From the NCBI RefSeq assembly GCF_016785095.1, contig NZ_JAEKJB010000015.1, forward strand, positions 248,001 to 312,000: a stretch of DNA of 64,000 nt, read 5' to 3'. Of this stretch, positions 1 through 8,496 are shown piece after piece. The notes below the pieces were generated by a model. That model was not told the origin of the DNA. It did no database searches and saw only the letters and a list, made by a program, of their open reading frames with translations. Position 1 is the first letter of the stretch, and each line of letters begins with the position of its first letter. This stretch comes from Alloalcanivorax marinus (GTDB lineage Bacteria; Pseudomonadota; Gammaproteobacteria; Pseudomonadales; Alcanivoracaceae). Position numbers and translations under genes: made by a program.

Positions 1-527
1 CGATAGCCTCGGTCGCAGGCTTCGCGCATGCTGGTCTGCACGCACACTTCGGTGGTGACGCCGGCGAACAACAACGCCTCGATGCCGGCCTCGCGCAGCC
101 GCCGGTCCAGGCCGGTGGCGTAAAACATGCCCTTGCCCGGCTTGTCGATCACCCATTCGCCGTCCAGCGGCGCCAGCTCCGGCACGATCTGGTTGCCCGG
201 CTCGCCGCGCACCAGGATGCGGCCCATCGGCCCCGGGTCACCGATGCGCAGACCGGGCTTGCCCTGTTGGTGTTTGGCCGGCGGGCAATCGGACAGGTCC
301 GGGGCGTGGGATTCACGGGTGTGAATCACGGTGAGACCGTGGCGGCGCGCCAGCGCCAGCAGCTCCGCCACCGCCGGAATGATGGCGCGCAGAGGCGTCA
401 CGTCGTTGCCCAGGGCGGCGCCGAAACCGCCCGGGTCGAGGAAGTCCCGCTGCATGTCGATCACCACCAGGGCGGTGGTGGCCGGCTCGAACCGGTAAGC
501 GCCGGGGCGCGCCTCCACCTCGATCAT
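1..527 (-). CDS. Cysteine hydrolase (isochorismatase-like), possible triuret hydrolase; C-terminus beyond window
   Basis: The gene starts at 527 with an ATG that overlaps the stop of the ABC ATPase gene by four bases (ATGA), and runs off the left edge after about 175 codons. The visible protein has the three marks of the isochorismatase-like cysteine hydrolases: Asp in VVIDMQRDF near residue 23, Lys in DKPGKGMF, and Cys in GVTTEVCVQTSMREA. It is clearly a paralogue of the biuret hydrolase two genes upstream, sharing IHTRE, GRILVRGEPG and PELAPLDGE blocks, but the N-terminal lid region differs. Inference: it hydrolyses another ureide. Triuret is the best guess because triuret hydrolases are known paralogues of biuret hydrolase; a carbamoyl amidase of RutB type is the alternative. 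It is the last visible gene of the BMP importer operon. Confidence 0.8.
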   Translation of the reverse strand, partial: MIEVEARPGAYRFEPATTALVVIDMQRDFLDPGGFGAALGNDVTPLRAIIPAVAELLALARRHGLTVIHTRESHAPDLSDCPPAKHQQGKPGLRIGDPGPMGRILVRGEPGNQIVPELAPLDGEWVIDKPGKGMFYATGLDRRLREAGIEALLFAGVTTEVCVQTSMREACDRGY

Positions 528-2062
528 GACGCCGCCCGCTCGCCGCCGCCGGCCATGTGCGCGCCCAGCTCGGCGCGGTCGGCCCGGCCCGCCGGGGCCT
601 CGAACACCAGCTCGCCGTCGTGGATCACCAGGATGCGGTCCGCCAGTTCCAGCAGTTCGTCCAGGTCCTCGCTGAGCAGCAGCACGGCGGCGCCCCGGTT
701 GCGGGCGTCCATCAGCCGCTGGTGGATCATCGCCACGGAGGCGAAGTCGAGACCGAACACCGGGTTGGACACGATCAGCACGCGCACCTCCTCGGTGAGC
801 TCCCGGGCCAGTACCGCGCGCTGCACGTTGCCGCCGGAGAGGGTGCCGATGGGCCGGTCCGGGTCCGGCGGCGTGACCTGGAAACGCTCGATCAGGCCAC
901 GGGCCTGCTCGCGGATCACCCGGCGGCTGACCCGCCAGCCCTGGCGGCGGATCGGCGCCTGATCGAAACTGCGCAGGGCCAGGTTCTCCGCCACCGACAT
1001 GCTCGCCACGCTGGCGTTACGCAGCGGCTCCTCGGGCAGGCTGTGCACGCCCCGGTCGAGCATTTCCCGGCGGCTGGCATGGTAGGGCTCGCCGTGCACG
1101 CGCACCGCGCCGGCTTCCCGTTTGCGCTGGCCCAGCAGGGCCTCGGTGAGCTCCCGCTGGCCGTTGCCGGAGATGCCGGCCACGCCCAGGATCTCCCCGG
1201 GCCGCACCACGAAGGAGGCGCCGTGCACGGCGCGCACGCCCTTGTCGTTGTTTACCTCCAGGCCGGCCACTTCCAGGGCCGGCCCGCGATCCGGGTCCAC
1301 CGGCGGTCGTTCGCCGGCCACGGTGCGGTCGTCGCTGCGCCCCATCATCCATTCGGCCAGCGCCTCCGGGCTGGTGTCCGCCACCTTGCAGCTGCCCACC
1401 AGGGCGCCTTTGCGCAGCACGGTGACGTCGTCGGCGAAGGCGGTTACCTCGCGGAATTTATGGGTGATCATCAGCACCGACACCTGGCCGTCGTGGGCCA
1501 GATCGCGCATCAGCCCCAAGACTTCATCCGCTTCCTGGGGGGTGAGCACCGAGGTGGGTTCGTCGAGAATGATCAGGCGCCGGTCCAGATACAGCTGCTT
1601 GAGGATTTCCAGCTTCTGTTTTTCGCCGGCGGCCAGGGCCGCCACCGGCCGGTCCGGGTCCAGCTTGAACGGCATTCCGTCCATGAAGGCGCTCAGCCGT
1701 TCGCGCTCCGCCTTCCAGTGAATGCGCGCCGGCAGATCGCCCCGCGCCAGCACCAGGTTCTCGGCCACGGTGAGCCCGGGGGCCACGGTGAAATGCTGGT
1801 ACACCATGCCGATGCCCAGGCCGTGGGCGTCCCGGGGCAAACGCACGGCGTACTCCCGGTCGTCCACCAGGATGTTGCCCTCGTCCAGGGGCGAGTAGCC
1901 CACCAGCCCCTTCACCAGGGTGCTCTTGCCGGCGCCGTTCTCGCCCAGCAGGGCGTGCACGGTGCCGGCGCGCACCGTCAGGGACACCTTGTCCAGGGCC
2001 CGGAACGTGCCGAAGGTCTTGCTGGCGCCGATGGTTTCCAGCTTCAGGGCACGCATGGTCAC
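524..2062 (-). CDS. BMP-type ABC importer ATPase (two nucleotide-binding domains)
   Basis: A 512-residue protein with two fused ABC ATPase domains, the layout of sugar and nucleoside importers of the RbsA/YufO group. The first domain has Walker A GENGAGKST near residue 40, and DEPTSVLTPQEA as Walker B. The second has GISGNGQRE as a degenerate Walker A and LSGGNVQRAVLARE as signature, with a weak Walker B (VSNPVFGLD), as usual for this group. It would power the two permeases encoded upstream in the same operon. Start ATG at 2062 overlaps the biuret hydrolase stop by four bases, indicating translational coupling. The substrate is inferred from context to be a heterocycle or ureide rather than a sugar. 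Confidence 0.9.
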   Translation of the reverse strand: MTMRALKLETIGASKTFGTFRALDKVSLTVRAGTVHALLGENGAGKSTLVKGLVGYSPLDEGNILVDDREYAVRLPRDAHGLGIGMVYQHFTVAPGLTVAENLVLARGDLPARIHWKAERERLSAFMDGMPFKLDPDRPVAALAAGEKQKLEILKQLYLDRRLIILDEPTSVLTPQEADEVLGLMRDLAHDGQVSVLMITHKFREVTAFADDVTVLRKGALVGSCKVADTSPEALAEWMMGRSDDRTVAGERPPVDPDRGPALEVAGLEVNNDKGVRAVHGASFVVRPGEILGVAGISGNGQRELTEALLGQRKREAGAVRVHGEPYHASRREMLDRGVHSLPEEPLRNASVASMSVAENLALRSFDQAPIRRQGWRVSRRVIREQARGLIERFQVTPPDPDRPIGTLSGGNVQRAVLARELTEEVRVLIVSNPVFGLDFASVAMIHQRLMDARNRGAAVLLLSEDLDELLELADRILVIHDGELVFEAPAGRADRAELGAHMAGGGERAAS

Positions 2063-2748
2063 AGTGCTCCCAGGCCGTCCAGCAGGGCCTTGGAATCGGC
2101 CACGCTGCCGAACACGCCGCCCTGCATTTTCACCATCTTGATGGCGGCGTCATGGTTGCCTTGATCGGTGGCGCCGCAGCAGTCCTCCAGCAGCAGGCAT
2201 TCGAAGCCCCGGTCGTTGGCTTCGCGCATGGTGGTGTGCACGCATACGTCCGTGGTGATGCCGGTGAGAATAATGTTGTCGATGCCCCTGGTGTTCAGAA
2301 TCAGCTCCAGGTCGGTGGCGCAGAACGAGCCCTTGCCGGGCTTGTCGATGATCACCTCGCCGTCCAGGGGCGCCAGTTCCGGAATGATGTCCCAGCCCGG
2401 TTCGCCGCGTACCAGGATGCGGCCACAGGGGCCGGCGTCACCGATGCCGGCGCCGATCCGTTGCGAGCGCCAGCGTTTGTTGGCGGGCAGGTCGGCCAGA
2501 TCCGGGCGGTGCCCTTCGCGGGTATGGATGATCATGAAGCCTCGTTCGCGCAGGGCCGCCAGCACGCTTTTGATCGGCTCGATGGGCGCCCGGGTCAGGG
2601 ACAGGTCGTAGCCCATGCTGTCCACGTAACCGCCCTTGCCGCAAAAGTCGGTCTGCATGTCGATGACGATCAACGCCGTGTTGTCCGGGCGCAGGTCGCC
2701 GTTGTACGGCCAGGGGTAGGGATCGGCGGTGATGAAGTGCTCGCTCAT
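2059..2748 (-). CDS. biuH: Biuret amidohydrolase
   Basis: A 229-residue cysteine hydrolase that converts biuret to allophanate and ammonia in the cytoplasm. The whole sequence matches what I recall of rhizobial BiuH, including the N-terminal ADPYPWPYNG block and GGYVDSMGYDLSL. The catalytic triad is D30, K136 and C169, each offset by six from the published BiuH residues D36, K142 and C175 as I remember them. The end block MVKMQGGVFGSV, involved in substrate binding in the family, is also present. It lies between formamidase and the ABC ATPase, and its product is the substrate of the allophanate hydrolase encoded at 11183. Alternatives such as RutB or N-carbamoylsarcosine amidase fit less well. 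Confidence 0.92.
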   Translation of the reverse strand: MSEHFITADPYPWPYNGDLRPDNTALIVIDMQTDFCGKGGYVDSMGYDLSLTRAPIEPIKSVLAALRERGFMIIHTREGHRPDLADLPANKRWRSQRIGAGIGDAGPCGRILVRGEPGWDIIPELAPLDGEVIIDKPGKGSFCATDLELILNTRGIDNIILTGITTDVCVHTTMREANDRGFECLLLEDCCGATDQGNHDAAIKMVKMQGGVFGSVADSKALLDGLGAL

Positions 2749-2749
2749 A

Positions 2750-3754
2750 TCAATGCTCTCCTGGCGTGTAGGTCCGTTCCGGCGGTTCGAAACCGAAGGC
2801 GCTGCCGTCGGTGTGTTTCACCTTGTCTTCCCAGGGCAGCCGGTAACGGCCCGCCGCCAGGTCACGCATATAGGTGTAGGGGCAATCGCCGGCGCCGCCT
2901 TTCACCGCCACGTAGCCACGGTGACCGAACTGGTAGATGTTGTTCTCCACGCCCCAGTGCTCGCGCGCTTCGCGCACCAGGTCCGGACGCAGCTCGCAGC
3001 ACACGATTTCGTCGGCACGGCCACCGCCTTCCACCAGCGGCACGCCGTCGAAATCGACGAACATGGCCTCGCCCATGGAATCGAAGGTGCCGTCTGAGCC
3101 GCACATACAAACGCTGGCGGTCTGCATCAGGTTGGTGAAGGCGTTGGCCTGGTTGGTGATCTTCCAGGAGTGGCGGATCGGCGCCGTGTAGCCGGCGGTG
3201 CGGATCATGATTTCCGCGCCCTTGTAGGCGCACTCCCGGGCCATCTCCGGGAACATGCCGTCGTGACAGATGATCAGCGCCAGGGTGGAACCGTTGGGCC
3301 CCTCGCACACCGGGATGCCCTGGTCGCCGGGCTCCCAGGGTTCCACCGGCACCCAGGGGTGCATCTTGCGGTAGTAGAGTTTCAGCGCGCCGGTGTCGTC
3401 GATGATCAGACCGGAATTGAACGGGTTGCCGTTGGGGTTGGCCTCCATGATCGAGAAGCAGCCCCAGATTTTGTGATCGACGCAGGCCTGCTTGAGCGCC
3501 GCCACTTCCGGGCCGTCCAGGTCGCACATGATGTCCGGCGAGGTGTCCATGGACAGGCCGTGCAGGGAATATTCCGGAAACACGATCAGATCCATCTCCG
3601 GCATGGAGCGCCGGGCCTTGCCGATCATCTCGATGACGCGCTGCGTCTGTTGCCAAAGCTGATCCCGGGTGCGCGGATCGGGCAGCGCCAGTTGCGCCAG
3701 CCCCATCACCACGCCGTTGGGGGTTTTGTTCAAACCGGAGAGTCCGCTGGACAT
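2750..3754 (-). CDS. amiF: Formamidase (nitrilase superfamily)
   Basis: A 334-residue nitrilase-superfamily amidase that hydrolyses formamide to formate and ammonia. The Glu-Lys-Cys triad is visible: Glu in VFPEYSLHG near residue 60, Lys in YYRKMHPW near 133, and Cys in LIICHDGMFPE near 166. The length and the strongly conserved C-terminal stretch (GWVENNIYQ-like, GHRGYVAVKGGAGDCPYTYM) match AmiF formamidases rather than the wide-spectrum AmiE amidases. It ends one base before the biuret hydrolase start, so the two are translated from one message. Its presence in a urea/ureide cluster suggests that C1 amides are salvaged for nitrogen together with biuret and urea. Confidence 0.92.
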   Translation of the reverse strand: MSSGLSGLNKTPNGVVMGLAQLALPDPRTRDQLWQQTQRVIEMIGKARRSMPEMDLIVFPEYSLHGLSMDTSPDIMCDLDGPEVAALKQACVDHKIWGCFSIMEANPNGNPFNSGLIIDDTGALKLYYRKMHPWVPVEPWEPGDQGIPVCEGPNGSTLALIICHDGMFPEMARECAYKGAEIMIRTAGYTAPIRHSWKITNQANAFTNLMQTASVCMCGSDGTFDSMGEAMFVDFDGVPLVEGGGRADEIVCCELRPDLVREAREHWGVENNIYQFGHRGYVAVKGGAGDCPYTYMRDLAAGRYRLPWEDKVKHTDGSAFGFEPPERTYTPGEH

Positions 3755-3776
3755 GGGAATACCTTCTCTCGTCGGG

Positions 3777-4697
3777 TTATCGGTTCAGGCTGAGTTCGCC
3801 GGGCGCGCCACTGAGGGTTCGGTCCGGCCGGCAGGTGATCACCATCACCGCCAGGGTCAGCACATAAGGAATGGCGTTGAACAGGTAGTAGCCCCAGCCA
3901 ATGCCGATGGCCTGCAGGGCCGGGCCCACGGCGCCGGCGGCACCGAACAGCAACGCCGCCCACAGACAGTTAATCGGTTGCCAGCGGGCGAAGATCACCA
4001 GTGCCACCGCCATCAGGCCCTGGCCGCTGGACAGGCCCTCGTTCCAACTGCCCGGGTAGTACAGCGACAAATAGGCGCCGCCCACGCCGGCCAGGAAGCC
4101 GCCCACGCCGGTGGCCACGATGCGCACCCCGGCGGGCCGGTAACCGAGCGCCTGGGCGGAGTCCTCGTGGTCACCCACCAGCCGCAGCACCAGCCCCCAG
4201 CGGGTGCCGCGCAGGCCCCAATGCAGCACCAACGCCAGCGCCACGCCGATAAAGAACAGCACATTGACGTTGAGCGCCGAGCGCACCCGGGTGTCGTCGC
4301 TCCAGCCGCCCAGGGGAATGGACGGCAGCATGGGCGCGCTGGGTTGAATGAAATCCTTGCCCAGGAAGAACGCCAGGCCGGTGCCGAACAGAATCAGGGC
4401 AATACCGAAGGCGATGTCGTTGACCCGGGGTAGCGAGCAGATCACGCCGTGCACCAGCCCCAGACACAGGCCGGCGCCACCGGCGGCGAGCACCCCCAGC
4501 CAGGGCGAACCGGACAGGTAGGACACCGCGTAGCCGGTCATGGCGCCGGTGACCAGGATGCCTTCCAGGCCCAGGTTGATGCGCCCGCCTTTTTCGGTGA
4601 GGCATTCCCCCAGGCTGACGAACAGAAAGGGCGTGCCCACGCGGATGGCACCGGCCAGCAGCGCCAGCAGGAAGATCGACAGGTCGGACTCAACCAT
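3777..4697 (-). CDS. BMP-type ABC importer permease 2 (YufQ-like)
   Basis: A 306-residue inner-membrane permease with about nine hydrophobic segments. The signature GxxxxEKGGRINLGLEGILVTGAM near the N-terminus and the GxNxxAAxxxGYRPAG-type loop (here DHEDSAQALGYRPAGVR) place it in the nucleoside/simple sugar permease family (YufQ/NupQ). It pairs with the larger permease just upstream, overlapping it by eight bases, and with the downstream two-domain ATPase. Start ATG at 4697 is preceded by GGAGAAA. No sequence feature fixes the substrate; the neighbouring ureide enzymes suggest a nitrogen heterocycle, ureide or amide. Confidence 0.88.
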   Translation of the reverse strand: MVESDLSIFLLALLAGAIRVGTPFLFVSLGECLTEKGGRINLGLEGILVTGAMTGYAVSYLSGSPWLGVLAAGGAGLCLGLVHGVICSLPRVNDIAFGIALILFGTGLAFFLGKDFIQPSAPMLPSIPLGGWSDDTRVRSALNVNVLFFIGVALALVLHWGLRGTRWGLVLRLVGDHEDSAQALGYRPAGVRIVATGVGGFLAGVGGAYLSLYYPGSWNEGLSSGQGLMAVALVIFARWQPINCLWAALLFGAAGAVGPALQAIGIGWGYYLFNAIPYVLTLAVMVITCRPDRTLSGAPGELSLNR

Positions 4698-5814
4698 GGC
4701 TGGTTTCTCCTTTTTCCTCGAGCCCGGCGCGCGGCGCCGCGATCCAGTGCCCGCGCAGCCACAGGCGCCAGTCGCCGGTGCGGCGGGTCAGGGTTTCCCA
4801 GGCCAGCAGGTTGATGAACAGCATGCCCTGCAGAATCAGGGTGGTAGCGTCGGGCAATCCCAGGCGCCGTTGCAGCAGGCCGCCACTGGCTTCCAGACCA
4901 CCCAGCAGGATCGCGCAGGCGATGATGGCGAGCGGATTGTGGCGGGCGGCGAAAGCCACCAGGATGCCGGCGGTGCCGTAGCCGGAGATCAGCGCGGTGT
5001 TGGCGCTGCCCTGCACCGCGCTCACCTCGAACATGCCCGCCAGACCGGCGGCGCCGCCGCCCAGAACGCAGGTAAGCAGCACCAGCCGGTCCACCGGCAG
5101 CCCCAGCATGCGCGGCGTGCGCGGGTTGCCACCCACCACCCGCAGGGCGAAGCCGATCACGCTGTAGCGCACCAGTACCCAGGCCAGCACGCAGGCGACG
5201 ATGCCCGCCACCAGGCCCCAGTGCACATAGAAGCTGTCGCTGATCACGCCGATCTGATAGCTGCTATCCAGTGGCGGCGTGGACGGTTTGTTGAGGCTGT
5301 TGGGATCACGCAACGGCCCTTCCACCAGATGCCGGAAAATCGCCAGACCAATGTAGGAAAGCAGCAGGCTGCCGATGGTCTCGTTGACGCCGCGCTTCTG
5401 GCGCAGCCAGCCGCTCAGACCGATCCACAGCCCGCCGGCCAGCATCGAGGCCACGCCCATGGCGATCAGCATCGGCCAGGCCGGCAGCGCCGGCAGCCAC
5501 AGCGGCGTCACCGCCGCCGCCAGGCCACCCAGCACCAGCGCGCCCTCGCCGCCAATGATGATCAGCCCGGCGCGGGCCGGCAGCGCCACGCACAGCGCCG
5601 TGAGCATCAGCGGCGCGGCCCGCATCAGGGTGTTTTCCCAGGCGAACAGCGAACCGAAAGCGCCTTCGAACACCAGCGGCCCGGCCTGCCAGGCGGGCCG
5701 GCCCTGGATCAGCAGGAAGGCGATGAACAGCACCGCCGTGGTGACCAGGGCGCACAGCGTGGGCAGGGCCGGCAGCAGCAGCACGCCGGCCCGCCCCAGC
5801 CAGGGTTTCAGCAT
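4690..5814 (-). CDS. BMP-type ABC importer permease 1 (YufP-like)
   Basis: A 374-residue polytopic permease with about nine or ten membrane spans. The block IIGGEGALVLGGLAAAV and the following GVNETIGSLLLSYIGLAI stretch are the family signature for YufP/NupP permeases, in which an asparagine-glutamate pair lines the pathway. It lies 27 bases downstream of the binding-protein gene and overlaps the second permease by eight bases. With that partner it would form the heterodimeric channel of the importer. The substrate is inferred from context only. Confidence 0.88.
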   Translation of the reverse strand: MLKPWLGRAGVLLLPALPTLCALVTTAVLFIAFLLIQGRPAWQAGPLVFEGAFGSLFAWENTLMRAAPLMLTALCVALPARAGLIIIGGEGALVLGGLAAAVTPLWLPALPAWPMLIAMGVASMLAGGLWIGLSGWLRQKRGVNETIGSLLLSYIGLAIFRHLVEGPLRDPNSLNKPSTPPLDSSYQIGVISDSFYVHWGLVAGIVACVLAWVLVRYSVIGFALRVVGGNPRTPRMLGLPVDRLVLLTCVLGGGAAGLAGMFEVSAVQGSANTALISGYGTAGILVAFAARHNPLAIIACAILLGGLEASGGLLQRRLGLPDATTLILQGMLFINLLAWETLTRRTGDWRLWLRGHWIAAPRAGLEEKGETSHG

Positions 5815-5841
5815 GACGGGCTCCCGCTAACGCGCGCTCGC

Positions 5842-6954
5842 TCAGATCTGGCCACGCACGCCCTCCACCAGGTAGTCCATGCGCTCCAGTTCCACGGCGG
5901 TTTGTTTGTAGTCGGTGCCGTCCGGGATCACGATCTCGCCGCCGTTGTTCTTCAGCGGGCCGCCGAAGATCACGAAGTCGCCGCTCATCATTTCCGCCTT
6001 CACCGCGTCGGCGTTCTTCTTCGCCTCGGCGCTGACCTTGGGTCCGTAGGGAGAGGTTTTCACGAAGCCTTCTTTCAGGCCGCCGCGCAGGAAGTTGATC
6101 ATCGGCTCGCCGGCCTGGGCCGCCTGCACGTGTTTCTTGTACGGCGTGACCCAATTCCATTCGGCACCGGTGAGATAGCCTTCCGGAGCCAGCGCCGCCT
6201 GGCTGGCGTGGTAGCCGCAGGTCATCACGCCGCGCTTCTCGGCGGTTTCCACCAGCACCTTGGGGCCGTCCACATGGCAGGTGAGCACGTCGCAGCCGCT
6301 GTCGATCAGGCTGTTGGCGGCTTCCGCTTCCTTCACCGGCAATGACCAGTCACCGGTGAAGATCACCGAGGTGGTGATGTCCGGGTTCACCGAGCGCGCA
6401 CCCAGGGTGAAGGCGTTCAGGTTGCGCAGCACCTGGGGAATGGGCTTGGCGGCGATGAAACCGAGCTTGGCGGACTTGCTCATATGGCCGGCCACCACGC
6501 CGTTCAGGTACTGAGCTTCATCGATGTAACCGAAGAAGCTGCCCACGTTCATCGGGTGCTTGCCCTCTTCCCAGAGACCGCCGCAGTGGGCAAAGCGCAC
6601 ATCGGAAAAGCGCCGCGCCACCTTCAGCACGTGCGGGTCGAAGTAACCGAACGAGGTGGGGAAGATCAGGCTGGCGCCGTCCTGGCGGATCATCGCTTCC
6701 ATGGCCCGTTGCACGGCCACGGTTTCCGGTACGTTCTCCTGCTCCACCACCTTGATGCCGGGCATTTGCTTGATCACCGCGGCGGCTTCCGCGTGGGACT
6801 GGTTGTAGCCGAAGTCATCCCGCGCGCCCACGTACAGAAAGCCCACGGTGAGGTCGCCGCCACCGGCGGCGCGCAGCAGGTTCACGGGCAAGGCGGCGGA
6901 GGCACCGAGGAGGCCGGCGGCCTTGAGGAAATCACGACGCTTGAGTTGAGACAT
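5842..6954 (-). CDS. BMP-family substrate-binding protein, Tat-exported
   Basis: A 370-residue periplasmic binding protein of the basic membrane protein (PnrA/Med) family. It starts with a twin-arginine signal: KRRDFLKAAGLLGASAALP, with RRDFLK matching the Tat motif, and a probable cleavage near residue 28. The mature protein has the family's VGFLYVGARDDFGYNQSH start and the HCGGLWEEG region. It is the first gene of the leftward operon; the ATG at 6954 follows AAAGGACAGCTCA. Members near ureide enzymes have been annotated for purine, nucleoside or urea-like ligands; which one applies here cannot be read from sequence. Confidence 0.88.
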   Translation of the reverse strand: MSQLKRRDFLKAAGLLGASAALPVNLLRAAGGGDLTVGFLYVGARDDFGYNQSHAEAAAVIKQMPGIKVVEQENVPETVAVQRAMEAMIRQDGASLIFPTSFGYFDPHVLKVARRFSDVRFAHCGGLWEEGKHPMNVGSFFGYIDEAQYLNGVVAGHMSKSAKLGFIAAKPIPQVLRNLNAFTLGARSVNPDITTSVIFTGDWSLPVKEAEAANSLIDSGCDVLTCHVDGPKVLVETAEKRGVMTCGYHASQAALAPEGYLTGAEWNWVTPYKKHVQAAQAGEPMINFLRGGLKEGFVKTSPYGPKVSAEAKKNADAVKAEMMSGDFVIFGGPLKNNGGEIVIPDGTDYKQTAVELERMDYLVEGVRGQI

Positions 6955-7027
6955 TGAGCTGTCCTTTAACGCTGGGCGCGCCGGTAAACGGCGCGGGGAG
7001 GGTTGGAGTGCATCCTGGAATGCATGT

Positions 7028-7037
7028 TGGTATACAA
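7028..7037. promoter_or_regulatory. Candidate GntR operator upstream of BMP importer operon
   Basis: The ten bases TGGTATACAA lie about 75 bases upstream of the importer operon start. The same ten bases occur upstream of the allophanate hydrolase gene. A GTATAC core with T/A flanks is the usual half-site pair of FCD-type GntR regulators, and one is encoded at 16616. Binding is inferred. Confidence 0.55.
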
Positions 7038-7060
7038 GTAGCAGTGTTCATGCCAAATCA

Positions 7061-7083
7061 TGAAAACCCTGTTTTCACAGGGC
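7061..7083 (-). terminator. Weak intrinsic terminator after the cyanuric acid operon
   Basis: Read leftward, a six-base-pair stem CCCTGT/ACAGGG with a four-base loop is followed by TTTTC. It lies about 90 bases past the end of the 83-codon scar gene, between the two leftward operons. The stem is short, so termination may be partial. Confidence 0.45.
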
Positions 7084-7174
7084 TTTCAGACGCCCCCCCT
7101 CCCACTCAGCCCGGCACTGCCGGCACCGCTTGTGTGCAAGAAAGCGGTTTCCGCACCACCGGCGGGCACGGCAA

Positions 7175-7426
7175 TCAGCCGCGCACCGCCCAGAAGGTAA
7201 GCCGCCGCTCCAGCCATTCGAACGCCTGGTACAGCACGATGCCCATGGCGCCCACCACCACCAGGCCGGCGAACACCAGCGGCACCTCGAAGCGGCTGCC
7301 GGTGGTGGTTTCCAGGGCGACGCTGCCGCCACTGGGCACGGTCAGGGAGATGTCCACCACCGCCGGCGTTTCACTGCGCGCGTAACACAGGGTGGCGTTG
7401 TCCAGTTCGATGAAACCTTCGCTCAT
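7175..7426 (-). pseudogene. Deletion scar: ABC ATPase N-terminus joined in frame to permease C-terminus
   Basis: An 83-codon frame beginning with ATG that shares one base with the stop of the cyanuric acid hydrolase gene. Residues 1-38 read like the first strand region of an SsuB/TauB-type ABC ATPase (MSEGFIELDNATLCYA, then VDISLTVPSGGSVAL), stopping just before the Walker A loop. From about residue 41 the sequence becomes TGSRFEVPLVFAGLVVVG, then LYQAFEWLERRL, the final transmembrane helix and tail of an SsuC/TauC-type permease. The simplest reading is a deletion of roughly 1.3 kb that removed most of the ATPase and permease and happened to keep the frame. It cannot be a working ATPase. It leaves the NMT1-type binding protein encoded upstream without its own transporter. 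Confidence 0.8.
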
Positions 7427-8496
7427 TACGGTTTCTCCACGATCACCGCCAGCGGGCCGCCGCCGTCCGGGCCCTGGTGTTCGGCGCCGCCGGACACGAA
7501 CAGCGCCAGGTCGCCGGTGCGCCCACCCAGCACGCCACCCACCAGGGCGCGGGCATGACGGGTGGCGTTGATGTCGCTGTCGTCCCACATGGTGTGGCGG
7601 TGGCCACGTATTTCACCGCTGCGCGACGGCTCCGCCTTGGCCAGAAGAGCGCGCAGCTCGCCGCCGCCCAGGGGCGCCAGGGCACGATCCAGGGCATCGC
7701 CATCCAGAGCGTCGGCCATCACGTCGTGGCCGATGCGCAGGGTCGGGTCCCAGCCCGGGGCGTTGCCCAGTACCAGGATTTCGTTGCGCATCAGTTCGAT
7801 GCCGGCGGAGGTGCTGGCGCGACCGGACCACAGTGCATGGTCATGGCAGATGGCGGCGTCGCTGAGCGACGCCTCCTCCACCTCGCCCAGGGCCAGGGCC
7901 ACGCCCAGGGCCGAGGCGCCCCGGGAATAGCCCATGGATTCGTAGGTGTCGGTGGTGGCCACGGTGGCGCCGCGCAGGCGGGCGTCCTCGCAGCGGGCGG
8001 CGGTGAGCAGCGGGCATTTGATTTGCACGTAGTGCACGTCCCCGGCCCGTTCGATGCCGGCCTTGGCCATGGCCCTTCGTACCGCTTCGGCGGTGGCGCG
8101 CACCTGGTCCATGCGGCCGATTTGCTCCGGGGCGAACGCCTCGGAGAAGGCGATGCCCGCCGCCAGGCCCGGCTGCCCCGGCGCCGGCGAGGCGGCGTCG
8201 TCCACCTCGAACACCAGCCAGTGCGGCGACAGGCCGCCCTCGGTGCCACCGGACATGACGAAGGCAATGCGCTCGGCCACGGCGTTCTCGGGCAGCGCCA
8301 GGCGCTCGGCGAAAAAGCGCTTGAGCACGGTGGTGGCGAAGGCGCGGGTAAAGTCGTTAACGCAGCCGTTGCCCTCGGTCTTGCCGAGCACCGCCACCAC
8401 CCGTTCCGGGTGCAGGCGACCGTCGGCCAGGGCCTCGCGCAGCGGCGTCAAATCGTCCGGGCCGGCGCATGGGAAACGATGGACTCGGGTTCTCAT
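7426..8496 (-). CDS. atzD: Cyanuric acid hydrolase / barbiturase family ring amidohydrolase
   Basis: A 356-residue member of the Toblerone-fold cyclic amide hydrolases, which open the s-triazine ring of cyanuric acid (giving carboxybiuret, which loses CO2 to form biuret) or of barbiturate. All three repeated Ser-Lys pairs are visible: K39 in GKTEGNG with S82 in VMSGGTEG, K160 in QIKCPLL with S230 in STSAGIEL, and K287 in AKAEPS with S335 in VSGGAEHQGP. These sit close to the AtzD positions as I recall them. Biuret hydrolase and allophanate hydrolase nearby make cyanuric acid the likely substrate; barbiturase is the alternative that sequence alone does not fully exclude. Start overlaps the upstream binding-protein stop by four bases. 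Confidence 0.9.
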   Translation of the reverse strand: MRTRVHRFPCAGPDDLTPLREALADGRLHPERVVAVLGKTEGNGCVNDFTRAFATTVLKRFFAERLALPENAVAERIAFVMSGGTEGGLSPHWLVFEVDDAASPAPGQPGLAAGIAFSEAFAPEQIGRMDQVRATAEAVRRAMAKAGIERAGDVHYVQIKCPLLTAARCEDARLRGATVATTDTYESMGYSRGASALGVALALGEVEEASLSDAAICHDHALWSGRASTSAGIELMRNEILVLGNAPGWDPTLRIGHDVMADALDGDALDRALAPLGGGELRALLAKAEPSRSGEIRGHRHTMWDDSDINATRHARALVGGVLGGRTGDLALFVSGGAEHQGPDGGGPLAVIVEKP

